A stretch of DNA of 30,000 nt from contig CAUJGJ010000397.1 of NCBI GenBank assembly GCA_963170055.1, forward strand, positions 10,361,801-10,391,800, read 5' to 3'. Shown in pieces: positions 8,468-17,421 of the stretch. The notes beneath the pieces were generated by a model that saw only the letters and a list, made by a program, of their open reading frames with translations, did not search any database and had not been told where the DNA came from. How positions within the stretch are numbered: the first letter of the stretch is position 1; each line of letters starts with the position of its first letter. Made by a program: the position numbers and the translations under genes. The stretch comes from Halisarca cf. caerulea. Its lineage: Eukaryota > Porifera > Demospongiae > Chondrillida > Halisarcidae.

Positions 8468-10568
8468 CAGTCAGACCTCGCTTAACCGGACACATCCGTT
8501 TCATGCAAATTTCCGGATAAAGTGAGGGAACTGGATAAGTGAGGGGATTGTTACTGATATGCGCAATGAATAAATAGACCCATATACATTGCATGGCAGT
8601 ACATTTTGCACATATTATTATAATTTAGTAGTAATAAAGAAGAGTTGTAAGCTTACCACTAACAGTACCACAGTACATTATATCTATATGTATACAGAAA
8701 CAAAGATTAAAATAAACATTGTACGTAGTTGTATAGTGTCACTGAGTAGAAAAGAAGTCATCAATAGTTGTTTGCTTTGCAACGGCGACTTTGTGTTTAT
8801 CAAGTTCAGCCAACTGCTGCCTTATTTCAAATAGCTTTGGGAGAACAGATGGATCTTTACTAGCTTTATTTTCCCAATACAAAACCAGTGTCCTACATGC
8901 TGCATGAGCAGTAGAAACACTAGGAGGAGGTTGTGGCTCAGGATCTTCTTCCTCGTCATCTTCCTCAGAGTCTGAGTCGTCATCTGGCTTTTTAGACACA
9001 AGCTGAATGATTTGTTCATCAGATAGTGCTTCTTCAGTAGCAACAAGGAGATCTACATCAACATAATCCCTAGCTGAAAGTCTTTCCCTAGGATCAATAT
9101 TCAAACATCTAGAAAACGAATCAATATCTTCCATCAATACTGTGCTTTCCTCATCAAGATTTGGTGATTCAGAAGTGGAATCTTGAGGAATAATCCCAAC
9201 GTGTCTCCAGCAGTTTGCCACCGTAAGCTGCTTGACATTTCTCCAAGCATCGGTAATCATACCTATTGCTTGACGTAAATCAACAATAGGCTTCTTGTTC
9301 TCATCAATGCAGCGTACAAAATGAGCACCAAGGTGACGGCGATAGTAAACTTTGAAGTTTTGGATTATTCCACCATCCATTGGCTGCAGATGGGAGGTTG
9401 TGTTTGGTGGAAGAAACTTTACAGTGACATTGCTGAGGCATGGTGGTTCAGTGTGACTCCCGGCATTGTCAAGCAGGAGAAGTACATGTCGTTGATGCAG
9501 CTTCATTGCAATGTTGAAGTTCTGTAGCCATTCCTGAAAGATGATGCCTGTCATCCAAGCTTTGCTGTTGCTCCGGTATGTTGCATATACATTAGGATCA
9601 AAATTTCTACCAAAGCACCGTGGTTTCTTTGACTTACCAATGACTAGTGGCTTTTGTTTGTCAAAGCCATCAGCATTGGTGCACAATGCAACTGTGAGTC
9701 GCTCGTTATTTTTCTTTGTCTCTCGTACTGACCCCGTGGCAAGAGTGCTGTTGGGAGTAAGGCGGTAAAAAAGGCCAGCCTCGTCCATATTGTACACATC
9801 ACACAACTCGAACCCAGCAACCAAAGCCTGAAGATTTGCACGACCTGTAGTGACCTGCTGCATATTGGCACTGGCGCTCTTCCCTTCAAAGTTTTGCTTG
9901 GAAATCCCATGTCGATCCTTGAATCGGTGCAGCCAACCATTAGAATACGAGAAATCCGTTATTCCCAGCTGTTTTCCAAGTTCCTGCGCTTTAGATTTTA
10001 AAATCAGGTCGCTGATAGCAAGCCCAGAGGCACGCGCCTGACCAAACCAAAGCCAAAGTGCGTCTTCAACATCTTGATGTTTCGGAATTCGTACATGACG
10101 TGATTTGTCCAATTCTTCCTTCTTTAACCACTCATCTTTTGCTCGCCAGACATCACCAATAGTCGATTTACCAATCTTGAAGCCCCATTCTGTCAGAAAA
10201 TGGGTCTGAATAGTGTCGTAAGTTTCCTTAGGATGTGCTTGCTTGTATTGACAGATTTCCTTCTTCATACTGACTGTCAATGCATTTCTTGGTCGTTTCT
10301 TTGGTAGAGAAGTATCCATTCTTCTTTCTTTCTGCAAATATCAGCAAAGAGTGGAGGATCTAAGTTTGCAGCTGCAGGCGCTGGACTTATCGAGGGAAAA
10401 GTATGCAGAAATAACACTTTAGTATTAGATCAACGTGATTGGATGCGGATACCGGGGTTTCTGGATAACTGCGATTAAAATATAGTAGTGTATATCCGTC
10501 ACAAACAAAATTGCAACGGAAGGCGCGGGAACCGGTTATGTGAGGTGCGGATAAGAGAGGTCTGACTG
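8468..10568. mobile_element. Complete Tigger/pogo DNA transposon, 2101 bp
   Basis: The terminal inverted repeats are 8468-8489 and 10547-10568. They match at 19 of 22 positions, with the first 12 (CAGTCAGACCTC) perfect. TA lies directly outside each end (8466-8467 and 10569-10570), the target duplication of the Tc1/mariner/pogo superfamily. Inside is one intact minus-strand transposase gene (8739-10319). Shorter GGATA-type words recur inside each end. With intact ends and an intact gene, this copy could be autonomous. The minus-strand 5' UTR of about 250 bp lies between the gene start and the right end. Confidence 0.92.
8739..10319 (-). CDS. Tigger/pogo transposase with C-terminal PIP box
   Basis: A 526-residue intact protein, starting at the first in-frame ATG (10317-10319); the frame extends 6 codons upstream only through a TTG. 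Residues about 5-65 form the CENP-B-type N-terminal helix-turn-helix and about 85-150 the second (Tc5/CENP-B) helix-turn-helix, both for binding TIR DNA. The DDE_1 nuclease core follows, with catalytic Asp candidates D179 (NMDEAG), D284 (LLDNAGSH) and D315 (QPMDGG), a D-D-30-D spacing typical of pogo. An acidic patch lies at about 446-460. The last residues hold QTTIDDFF (516-523), a canonical PCNA-interacting (PIP) box with Q516, I519, F522 and F523. Known pogo transposases bind PCNA this way. The enzyme should cut and paste the surrounding TA-flanked element in the nucleus. All motifs look functional. Confidence 0.93.
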   Translation of the reverse strand: MDTSLPKKRPRNALTVSMKKEICQYKQAHPKETYDTIQTHFLTEWGFKIGKSTIGDVWRAKDEWLKKEELDKSRHVRIPKHQDVEDALWLWFGQARASGLAISDLILKSKAQELGKQLGITDFSYSNGWLHRFKDRHGISKQNFEGKSASANMQQVTTGRANLQALVAGFELCDVYNMDEAGLFYRLTPNSTLATGSVRETKKNNERLTVALCTNADGFDKQKPLVIGKSKKPRCFGRNFDPNVYATYRSNSKAWMTGIIFQEWLQNFNIAMKLHQRHVLLLLDNAGSHTEPPCLSNVTVKFLPPNTTSHLQPMDGGIIQNFKVYYRRHLGAHFVRCIDENKKPIVDLRQAIGMITDAWRNVKQLTVANCWRHVGIIPQDSTSESPNLDEESTVLMEDIDSFSRCLNIDPRERLSARDYVDVDLLVATEEALSDEQIIQLVSKKPDDDSDSEEDDEEEDPEPQPPPSVSTAHAACRTLVLYWENKASKDPSVLPKLFEIRQQLAELDKHKVAVAKQTTIDDFFSTQ

Positions 10569-10570
10569 TA

Positions 10571-11436
10571 TATCCCTCCCATTCAAAGAATTTCCAGATG
10601 AACCGCATACATAAAACTTACATGCATACACTATCAAGGATACAAATTGTATCCCATCACATGCATGCAAGTCATTGTTTACATGAGTGTTCCCATGCAG
10701 CTAGCATTGTAGTAAAGAATTGCAGGTAAGGGTACAAATTCGTATCCTTCTGGTACTATATATCACTTTGATCTAATTTCCATTACACTTTATGGACATC
10801 GTTCCAGAAATCTGTCTACAACTTGAACGGAACTACATAGCCATAGCAGAGAAGAGAGAGACTATATAATCTTTTATGAAAAGCTTATCTAAGGAGGAAT
10901 AATATGGATGTTTACAACATTTATGTTTAACTTTTCAGCATTTGTTCTGTAGATCACTATATAACAATGTAATTTTATTATCAGTTGTAATTGTGTCAAT
11001 AATAAAGTAATATATCATGTATTGCTTGGATGCAATTTCCATAGTGCCAAATACAGAACACAATTTTGTTAATTTGGATTACATCAGATTTTAAACCTTT
11101 AGAGAAGATCCTGTTTTTTAAATATTGATGTATTATTGCCTTTGATTATGGGTCTGGTAGGACTACATGTACAGCTGGTACTACCTTTTTGTTGTCCTTT
11201 TTGCTGTCCCTTTTAGTAAGCGTTTTTAGCTAAATTATACTTTATATGTGTATGCCTAAATTGCTATGTAATGAGCTTATTCTCTTTTGTAGGGGGTTAC
11301 AATAACTTATATTTTCTTCATAATATATGTAAGTGTGCTGCTTACTTGATATAGGTTGTTCTTAAATTGCTTTCCAATGTTTATTTGTAGATTAAACATG
11401 CTATGGATAATTTGGTTAGACTACATGCATGTCATG
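10571..11436. other. Intergenic AT-rich stretch, nothing recognised
   Basis: No conserved coding frame was seen. A near-palindromic GGATACAAATTGTATCC word at about 10638 is the only small structure noted. Confidence 0.5.
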
Positions 11437-11437
11437 T

Positions 11438-11438
11438 T

Positions 11439-11503
<65 letters not shown>

Positions 11504-11539
11504 TATTCAGTGTGTGTCTGTCTGTGTGTACATGTGTGT

Positions 11540-11582
<43 letters not shown>

Positions 11583-11640
11583 TGTGTGTGAATGTGTGTA
11601 TGGTGTATGTGTGTGTGTGTGTGTGCGTGCGCGCATGTGT
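11438..11640. repeat. TG/CA microsatellite
   Basis: Long GT tracts with a few interruptions, ending in a GCGTGCGCGCATG word. Frames through it are simple-repeat artefacts. AT-rich plain DNA follows to 12008. Confidence 0.95.
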
Positions 11641-12101
11641 ACTACGTATTCTTTCAACATGTCAATTTAGTATATTTTATGTTCCTTTTCCAACCATGTA
11701 GGCAACCATTAATTAGCCCACATGGCAGCAATAACTTTTTTCAACTAAAACTTTATCATTTATTCCTTTTATTAATATTATTATTATTCTTAACTCTTTC
11801 CTTTATCCCTATTATATATTTAAATATATTATAATTCTTACAGTACAATTGTATATAATATATATTTATGACATTATTTATGTACTAATTATCAATAAAC
11901 CATTACAGTAAAAATATACATTACAATATAAAATAGTATTTCAACAAATTATAAATCCATGTCAATTATAGAAAACATGTACACAGTATATATTATTCCA
12001 GAATCAAGTTAGACCCCTTTTACATGAGCACGTTAATCTAGATTGAATCCGGATTGAATCCGGATCAACGCGTTCACATGCGCGAGTTAATCCGGATTGA
12101 G

Positions 12102-12145
12102 AATCCGGATTGAGACCATCTTCGAAGGTGGTCTCAATCCGGATT
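12102..12145. repeat. 44-bp near-perfect palindrome upstream of Myb-like gene
   Basis: Two 22-bp arms with one mismatch meet at TTCGAA (centre 12123/12124). Each arm carries a copy of AATCCGGATT (12102-12111 and 12136-12145). It lies 27 bp upstream of the ATG at 12172. It could be a binding platform for the element's own Myb-like protein, an autoregulatory site, or a transposase recognition site. Confidence 0.8.
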
Positions 12146-12171
12146 AAGGTGAGATTTGACATCAGAGGAAA

Positions 12172-13215
12172 ATGGCTGAACGCGGGCGTGTGTGGAGTGA
12201 CGAGGAAATTCGTTGTTTGTTGGCTTTGTGGAGCGACGAAGCAATCCAGTACAAGCTTTTGGATGCATATAGAAAGGAACCTGTATGGCAGAAGTTGGCA
12301 GATGAGTTGAAGAAGAACAATTTTGAGCGTACATCCAAGCAAGTGTCTACCAAGATTAAACAGCTCAAAAAGCAGTACAAGGACGAGTCGGACAAGCTTC
12401 GTAAGAGTGGCGTAGGTGTGGAGAGTGACAACGAGGACGATATTTATGTAAGTTTCAAGTGGTTCTTTGAAATCCATGCCGTGATGAAACGGAGAGCGGT
12501 CGTCAATCCTCCTGCTCTTCTCGAGAGTTCATCATCTTCAATGAGGAGTGACACCCCGACTGACATAGACGAGAACGCCACGACACCTGCTCTTAGTTCG
12601 AACGGTAGCGAGGAAGAATCCCAGGTGATCACAAGTGCTACAGTAACACCTACGAACTCCACTTCGGGGGAAATTGTCCAGGCAACAACAGCACAGGAGA
12701 CAAATTCATCTCCAATGGTGACCCCACAAACATCCACCAGTACCAGTACAAGTACCAGTACCAGTACCAGCAGAACCCCAACTCTTGGTTCTACGTCAGC
12801 ATCGGCAGGACCATCGAGAAAAAAAAGGAAGCTGACAAAGATGGAGAAAGCAGACAAGACGACCACCAGCATGTTCGAGGCCATGATGAAGGTTCAGCAA
12901 GAGGCAGAAGAAAAGCAAGAGCGGGTGCATGTAGAAAGAATGAGGAAACAAGAAGAACAGCTGAAAGCGCAAGAAGAATATCTAAAACGACAGGAGCAAA
13001 GGGAGGAGAGATTTATGTCCTTGATGCAGCAAATGATCATGATGATGCCACCAGCACAGCCACAGATGCCTGTTCATCCTATGTACTCAATGCCAACTCC
13101 AACTGCACCACCACCACCAACACAAGTACTGTCACCAGTTCTCTATCCAGGCCACCCCCCCTTTACTATCCAAGACACTAGTGCACAAGACCCCACATCT
13201 GAACATGATGAATGA
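12172..13215 (+). CDS. Harbinger Myb/SANT-like DNA-binding accessory protein
   Basis: 347 residues with a clear ATG. Residues about 6-80 form a Myb/trihelix-like fold (RVWSDEE at the start, WQKLADEL in the middle, and the basic helix TSKQVSTKIKQLKKQYK). A Ser/Thr-rich linker with an STST run (about 188-200) follows. Then come a nuclear-localisation-like KKRKLTK (217-223), a charged coiled coil with many E, Q and R (about 240-285), and a Met/Pro-rich tail. In Harbinger elements this second protein binds the element ends and helps bring the transposase into the nucleus; that role is inferred from the family. It is convergent with the transposase at 13310-14641. The palindrome at 12102-12145 sits in its likely promoter. 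No break was seen. Confidence 0.88.
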   Translation: MAERGRVWSDEEIRCLLALWSDEAIQYKLLDAYRKEPVWQKLADELKKNNFERTSKQVSTKIKQLKKQYKDESDKLRKSGVGVESDNEDDIYVSFKWFFEIHAVMKRRAVVNPPALLESSSSSMRSDTPTDIDENATTPALSSNGSEEESQVITSATVTPTNSTSGEIVQATTAQETNSSPMVTPQTSTSTSTSTSTSTSRTPTLGSTSASAGPSRKKRKLTKMEKADKTTTSMFEAMMKVQQEAEEKQERVHVERMRKQEEQLKAQEEYLKRQEQREERFMSLMQQMIMMMPPAQPQMPVHPMYSMPTPTAPPPPTQVLSPVLYPGHPPFTIQDTSAQDPTSEHDE

Positions 13216-13249
13216 CCAGTACCCTACATGGTTAACATAATTATTATGA

Positions 13250-13250
<1 letters not shown>

Positions 13251-13300
<50 letters not shown>
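13251..13300. repeat. CA microsatellite inside the Harbinger element
   Basis: A pure CA tract of 50 bp between the stop codons of the two convergent transposon genes. It probably expanded after insertion or was carried by the element. Confidence 0.95.
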
Positions 13301-13304
<4 letters not shown>

Positions 13305-13309
13305 CAGTT

Positions 13310-14641
13310 TCATGAAGTGAAGTAATCACTGAGAGCCTCCCTAATTGCATTTGCCATAACTGTGGAGTTGCTTGGTCCAGTTGATTGAGTATTACTTGTG
13401 GTATGAGCTGTCTGAACACTGTTTTCATCATTCTGTTGAGTTATCCATTCATCATTGAAGGTATCTTTGTGTATTTCACATATATTATGAAGGACGCAGC
13501 ATGCAGCTATATACGTGGGAAGAAATTTGATGTCGGTATCATTGCGTTTTAGTAAAGACCGCCAACGCCCTTTCAACCTGCCAAATGCACATTCGACAAC
13601 CATTCGTGCCCGACTGAGTCTATAGTTAAACCTAAACTGCTTTGCAGTTAGACGACCATTATCACTGTAAGGTTTCATAAGCCATGGTAGAATGGGATAG
13701 GCCGGATCTCCTAAAATCAAAAGCGGGATATTGATCCCATTAATATCCCTTGTTGTGTTCGGAAGAAGAGAACCAGCTTCTGCTTCTTGAAAGAGCTTGG
13801 AATTGGTAAGCACACGGGCATCATGGACACTTCCAGGCCAACCGATGTAGATATCCATGAACGTGTAGTCGCATGATACCAGAGCCTGCATGACTACTGA
13901 GTGGTGACCCTTTCGGTTAAAGTAATCAAGGGCATTCTCCTTTGGTGCAATAATGGGGATGTGCGTTCCGTCAATGGCACCAATACATTGAGGAAATCCC
14001 CACTTGCACTCAAAGCCATCTATAACTTTCTGGAGACTATCACCAGATAGTACCTTGACATAACGAGGCAGTAGGATGTCCACGATGGCATTGCAAACTT
14101 CTTTGACTGCAACATGTACCGAGGAAAGTCCAACTCCGAAAAGATGACCAATTGATCGATATTCGTTGTTCGTACCGAGCCTCCACAAAGTTATGGCTAC
14201 GTGTTGTTCAACTGATAGGGGTTTGCGGACAAAATAGCGCCTCTGGAGCCGTGGCTTCAACTCAGAACATAGGTAGGCGAAGGTTTCACGACTTACTCGG
14301 AAATTGTCCTTAAATTCCTCATCGCTCCAACGACTAACCACTCTTTCCAGAAAATAAGTATTCCTTTCCTTCGCCCAGACTTCTCTTGCCGAAATTGCAC
14401 TATTCTTTAAGTGTTGCGATACTAAGAAAACGGTTTGAAGCATCCAGATTCGTCTTCTTCGTTGTCGAAGCAGTCGAAAAAGCGCCCATTCTGTGTCAAT
14501 CTCCGACCTTATCCTCTGGATATCCAACAGTCTTTGCTGTCGAATTCGGCGCTGTCTCAAAAACCAAAATAGGCACATCAAAAAAGTTGAAAGTAAGATT
14601 TGTCTCAAAGTACGCTCGTACGCCATCTTGATTCTAATCAT
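13310..14641 (-). CDS. PIF/Harbinger DDE transposase
   Basis: 443 residues from the ATG at 14639-14641 (a second ATG lies 5 codons later). The N-terminus is basic. A helix-turn-helix-like region is at about 143-190. The DDE_Tnp_4 core then shows D224 (AIDGTHIPI), the WPGSVHDARV motif at 268-277, D312 (LGDPAYPILPW) and E350 (VVECAFGRLKGRW), giving a full catalytic triad. The C-terminus is Ser/Thr/Gln rich. It resembles animal HARBI1 and Harbinger transposases in motif order and size, though somewhat longer than HARBI1 because of the N-terminal part. It should cut at the element ends and insert at TTA/TWA sites with its Myb-like partner. No frameshift or missing key residue was seen. Confidence 0.94.
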   Translation of the reverse strand: MIRIKMAYERTLRQILLSTFLMCLFWFLRQRRIRQQRLLDIQRIRSEIDTEWALFRLLRQRRRRIWMLQTVFLVSQHLKNSAISAREVWAKERNTYFLERVVSRWSDEEFKDNFRVSRETFAYLCSELKPRLQRRYFVRKPLSVEQHVAITLWRLGTNNEYRSIGHLFGVGLSSVHVAVKEVCNAIVDILLPRYVKVLSGDSLQKVIDGFECKWGFPQCIGAIDGTHIPIIAPKENALDYFNRKGHHSVVMQALVSCDYTFMDIYIGWPGSVHDARVLTNSKLFQEAEAGSLLPNTTRDINGINIPLLILGDPAYPILPWLMKPYSDNGRLTAKQFRFNYRLSRARMVVECAFGRLKGRWRSLLKRNDTDIKFLPTYIAACCVLHNICEIHKDTFNDEWITQQNDENSVQTAHTTSNTQSTGPSNSTVMANAIREALSDYFTS

Positions 14642-14759
14642 GACGAATTATGACCGAATTTTACTTCGCCAAGTACCCATGTGAACGCAAAATAGCGTTA
14701 ATCCGGATTGAATTTGATCTAGATTGAATCCGGATTCGTACCATGTAAAAGGGGTCTTA

Positions 14760-15145
14760 GATTCTTTGCATACAATACACTGCATGTACTTTCTGTGTAT
14801 CAAATTCCTGCAAAGGACAATGTAAATTGGCAAAGTATGTCATAAACACACATGAAGTACATACAAACATGAATATTCACTATACATGGACATCCTCACA
14901 CACGCTAAATGTGCATAATCAAACACACACACACACACACGCACCATGCACCCCCTCCTCCCACAACCACTGAAGACAGATACATTTATAGAGGTACACA
15001 TCAGGGCTGCATACACAATTAGGGGATAGGGGGGCAGATTGAGATTTCTAAAATTGTTTGCAATATGGAAGAGATTATGGGATAGGTATTTTTTAATTTG
15101 AGACTGGGGAACCTTTAGTCATAGGCTATTTCAAGTGGCACACAG

Positions 15146-15214
<69 letters not shown>

Positions 15215-15438
15215 ACATACAAAACAAATATACACCACACACAAAAAATACAATTTCACCAAGGCCTTCAGAATCAATGCTTTAGTCTATATTCTGAACA
15301 TGAAAAGAAAGAACAATAAACAATGAAACCACAAAAGCACACATACATATACACACACAGCGGAACTTCACTACACACCTGGTTCCACTGCAGCATGCTA
15401 CTATAAACAAAATGTTGTATCAAGTGATTGTAAATAGG
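14760..15438. other. Intergenic with short CA microsatellites
   Basis: CA tracts lie at about 14921-14941 and 15149-15210. The rest is plain AT-rich sequence with no supported gene. Confidence 0.6.

Positions 15439-15501
<63 letters not shown>
15439..15501. repeat. CA microsatellite
   Basis: A pure CA run of about 60 bp. Confidence 0.95.
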
Positions 15502-15508
<7 letters not shown>

Positions 15509-15569
15509 GTTCAAGCATGCCAAAATGGTTAACTAAAGACAAAAGGCTTTCCACAGTCATCTTACCTGT

Positions 15570-15960
15570 TTCTGAAGCTTTTTTTAGCATTTTCTTCGTT
15601 TCCATGGACTTCCGCAGTAGCGTAAGGTACAATGTCTCAGTAAAATCATCCATCCAAGAATGTTTCCGTCCTAAATGCCTTGTCAAAGTTCTCTTCATTG
15701 TTAGATGAGGAGGCTTCACAGCTTTCGTCAGTTTTCGAGTCATTCCACAACTTCTTAAACGAAGATAACAACTTTAGACCAGTCGGTCTACCTCTAAAAA
15801 TTGAAGGCCCAAGGAAATTCTTGGAGCAAGTTGAATCTTTGTGAATAACTCATCATTAGGTCTCAAAGATTCTTCGTTGACAAAAACAGAAGCAAAGACA
15901 CAAAATTCACTGAAAAATACCAACGACATCGACTACACATGTGGAACATGTCCGTTTGCA
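15570..15960 (-). repeat. Exon-like repeat related to 3540-3640
   Basis: Read on the minus strand, about 15925-15775 is open and encodes FCVFASVFVNEESLRP. This matches LFASDFISEESFRPEE encoded on the minus strand at about 3540-3620. Shared DNA words include TCTTCG, TGA, AAAA and CAGAAGC in the same order. Further on, a Ser/Asn/Glu-rich frame (about 15765-15655) and another short frame end at a donor-like CAGGTAAGA (about 15563-15570). I cannot name a protein. It is either a duplicated exon region or part of a non-autonomous element. Confidence 0.4.
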
Positions 15961-16004
15961 TTTATATGGCTTCAGTGATTGCAAAATTTATCTTCACCTT
16001 TTCA

Positions 16005-16066
16005 GGGGCTGCCTGCAGCAGCCCCTATATTGTTTTCTTTTGGACTTCCGCTGTGTAACGCTTGTC

Positions 16067-16100
<34 letters not shown>
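16005..16100 (+). promoter_or_regulatory. Hairpin, ETS-like site and TA tract, copy of the module at 3664-3760
   Basis: A GC stem (16005-16012 with 16018-16025) is directly followed by CCTATATTGTTTT, a GGACTTCCGCTG word containing an ETS-like core, and a TA tract (16069-16097). The same order occurs on the minus strand at 3759-3664. Here the module is on the plus strand while the neighbouring exon-like repeat is on the minus strand, so the two parts have been rearranged relative to each other. Confidence 0.45.
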
Positions 16101-16101
<1 letters not shown>

Positions 16102-16184
16102 GGATTTGAAGGAAAGTCTTATAATAGAGAATTTATATAATAGTAATAGAGAAGTATGAATTTATACGGGAATGAGTTATAGGA

Positions 16185-16232
16185 ATTGTTTTGAAAACAA
16201 TTGCCAAATATGGCAATTGTTTTCAAAACAAT
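16185..16232. repeat. Perfect 22-bp inverted repeat with 4-base loop
   Basis: Arms 16185-16206 and 16211-16232 are exactly complementary, with loop AATA. Each arm is itself nearly palindromic (ATTGTTTT-x-AAAACAAT), so several folds are possible. It could be the core of a fold-back element or a small-RNA hairpin. No expression evidence is available. Confidence 0.85.
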
Positions 16233-16317
16233 CGTCCAGTTACAATAAACAGTATGTTCAATGAATGTTCAGCTGTCCACTTACACTCCAATGCTTTGCA
16301 AGTGATTCGAGTGCCCT

Positions 16318-17000
16318 CAAATTACTTGTTGTTTTATTTCTTTCTACAAAAAAGCGCTATTGTCTAACAACCTAAAGCTGGAGGCACAAATGTTGGTTTC
16401 TTATTTAAGTATATAAAACTTCCATGTGGGGGATTTTAAGATCTCTGATAGTTTAAGAGAAAATCACTAAAAACCACAATTTCAAAGAATGTCAGCTCAC
16501 CTTTTCGCCTATAACTTGTGAATCAGGCAATGAATCAAAATCCCCCACATGGAAATTGTGTATTATCCTACAATAAAGCTGACAAATGCAGAAAACTATG
16601 CCAATGGGCTGTTTGCCCTTGGCTCACAGCCATTAAAGTTTAGACTAGCCTAGAACTAGCTGGTAGTCATTTTGTCACATGACTGTCGCATGATATTAGA
16701 AGTGACGTCACCTAAGAGAATCACTAGTAAAGTGGAATACAGGCTCAATTCTTGTATTCTTAGACCAAGTTACTTCATTTTGTACCTTACTTCGCCAAGA
16801 AAGACGGAAAACTCAAATTTGGCTTTTGCTGCACTTTCGTATGCAATCTACGTTATTGAAGATGAAGGACGATGTTTTTAAAGGAGAGAGCACCGAAGCT
16901 CAGACCTGGTAAGCCAGCGGTGTTAGCCCAAAATTTCACTGATGTGTTCAACCTTCAATTTGAAGGGTTTTGATTACTTAGTTTCGCATCGCTAGCTCTT
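16318..17000 (+). repeat. Non-coding dispersed repeat, copy 2
   Basis: This matches 4076-4664 in reverse orientation with the same block order: 16318-16545, then about 16820-16920 with the donor-like GGTAAGCC at 16908-16915, then about 16930-17000 with TAGTTTCGC at 16979-16987. About 170 bp near 16650-16820 has no counterpart in copy 1. No protein is recognised. The stretch 17000-17296 continues without a gene and ends in CACCATGTTGTTTACA before a TA tract, like 3650-3665. Confidence 0.75.
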
Positions 17001-17288
17001 ACTCTTGCAATTGACGGTATCACCGGAAAGGGGCTGGTGACGTGCAACTACACTAAGGTTATTTCACTTGATCGAGTCGATCTTTGGTTGCTTGAATGTC
17101 ATGCAAGGCTGTTTTGAACGGTTTTGAAATCTTTACAATAATATTTTTTGCCCAAGTCACGGCCTGGTCACATGACATCGTATCGCGAAGCCAGCTAAAG
17201 TTGTGAAATTCCTTCTGTTAGACACCTCCGCTCAATTTCGAAGCTCACGGACATGTCCCACATGTGTACCACCTAAATGTCCACCATG

Positions 17289-17296
<8 letters not shown>

Positions 17297-17359
<63 letters not shown>

Positions 17360-17379
17360 ATATGTATATATATATATAC
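17297..17379. repeat. TA/TATG microsatellite, left flank of RLE element
   Basis: TA repeats with TATATG variants end immediately before the element at about 17381. Similar sequence resumes at 20450, right after the element's A-rich tail. Confidence 0.95.
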
Positions 17380-17421
17380 AAGCTATGATGTCAAGAGGGC
17401 AGATTGTCTTAAGCTTGTAAG

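Larger units (their letters stand above)
12012..14756. mobile_element. Complete PIF/Harbinger DNA transposon, 2745 bp
   Basis: The ends GACCCCTTTTACATG (12012-12026) and its exact complement (14742-14756) form 15-bp perfect TIRs. Both are flanked by TTA (12009-12011 and 14757-14759), the 3-bp target duplication typical of Harbinger. Inside are two convergent intact genes, a Myb-like DNA-binding protein (+) and a DDE transposase (-), which is the standard two-protein layout of this superfamily. Near the ends the palindrome AATCCGGATT or a one-base variant occurs seven times (five left, two right), probably protein-binding sites. A CA tract lies between the two stop codons. Both genes are open, so the element may be autonomous. 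Confidence 0.95.

Noticed and set aside
11356..11701. Cys-Val-rich ORFs at the TG tract
   Set aside because: Microsatellite translation, no conserved flanking coding sequence.
12444..12884. Minus-strand ORF opposite the Myb-like gene
   Set aside because: It is the shadow of the STST and coiled-coil coding region; no recognisable domain.
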